Assembly (NCBI GenBank): GCA_004295565.1
Contig: AP019416.1
Span: forward strand, 4,340,001 to 4,404,000
Reading direction: 5' to 3'
From: Vreelandella olivaria
Lineage (GTDB): Bacteria > Pseudomonadota > Gammaproteobacteria > Pseudomonadales > Halomonadaceae
Length of the DNA stretch: 64,000 bases
Shown here in pieces: positions 63,999-64,000 of the stretch (positions are counted from its first letter, which is position 1; the number at the start of each line of letters is the position of its first letter). The notes below the pieces were generated by a model that worked only from the letters and a program-made list of their open reading frames with translations, was not told the origin of the DNA and made no database searches. A program made the translations under genes and the position numbers.

Positions 63999-64000
63999 CA

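Overview
The window is a gene-dense, moderately GC-rich stretch of a gammaproteobacterial chromosome. Three TTT/TRAP-type uptake systems, iol genes, ACC deaminase, a DUF6482-like small protein and many acid-catabolism clusters suggest a marine or halophilic Halomonadaceae member (Halomonas sensu lato). This is an inference from gene content; no rRNA or tRNA gene is present to settle it.

Layout. (1) 1-7080: a GntR regulator facing a six-gene operon made of a COG4091/SAF dehydrogenase, TctC-TctB-TctA, a DUF1537 sugar-acid kinase (otnK-like) and an aldolase (otnC-like), for a four-carbon or related sugar acid. (2) 7077-10791: an Lrp regulator divergent from ACC deaminase, a small DUF6482-like protein and an MgtE Mg2+ channel. 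(3) 10801-23086: a myo-inositol regulon. A leftward operon carries the ABC transporter, iolC-DUF2090, iolD, iolE and an oxidoreductase; a rightward arm carries iolR, iolG and iolB. Two GGAA-N6-TTCC operators lie between the arms. (4) 23135-29799: TauE/SafE permease, EamA permease, HAD phosphatase, a GGDEF-EAL sensor and an HDOD protein. (5) 29880-36635: TRAP transporter with a LysR regulator, then 5-oxoprolinase pxpABC. (6) 36855-54922: a complete nicotinate catabolic locus. It has a leftward operon (nicA, cytochrome-fused nicB-like, DUF3311-like plus Na+/solute symporter, nicX), a rightward operon (nicC, nicD, nicE, nicF, then a second TctCBA), nicR, a second stand-alone molybdopterin subunit, an XdhC factor and a MocA/MobA-like nucleotidyltransferase. 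(7) 55146-64000: a chemoreceptor, an IS3/IS150-type element, katG, an aldo/keto reductase and an ABC exporter.

The nic genes together give nicotinate to 6-hydroxynicotinate (NicA/NicB), to 2,5-dihydroxypyridine (NicC), to N-formylmaleamate (NicX), to maleamate (NicD), to maleate (NicF) and to fumarate (NicE). Two features differ from a standard locus. The molybdopterin function appears split between two paralogous proteins. The cluster carries TTT and SSS transporters, which are candidate pyridine-carboxylate uptake systems.

Sequence quality. By my reading about 38 of roughly 55 genes carry one or more frame disruptions, about 58 in all. Most are single-base losses in homopolymers (for example five G read as four), and the correct protein resumes at once in another frame. 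This is the signature of uncorrected sequencing indels, not gene decay. I therefore give full gene spans across the frameshifts and describe the repaired proteins; entries state where frame is lost. The exceptions that do not fit simple homopolymer loss are reported as findings.

The most distinctive structural observation is that the IS150-like element sits exactly in the four-base loop of a perfect intrinsic-terminator hairpin and duplicated that loop as its target site.
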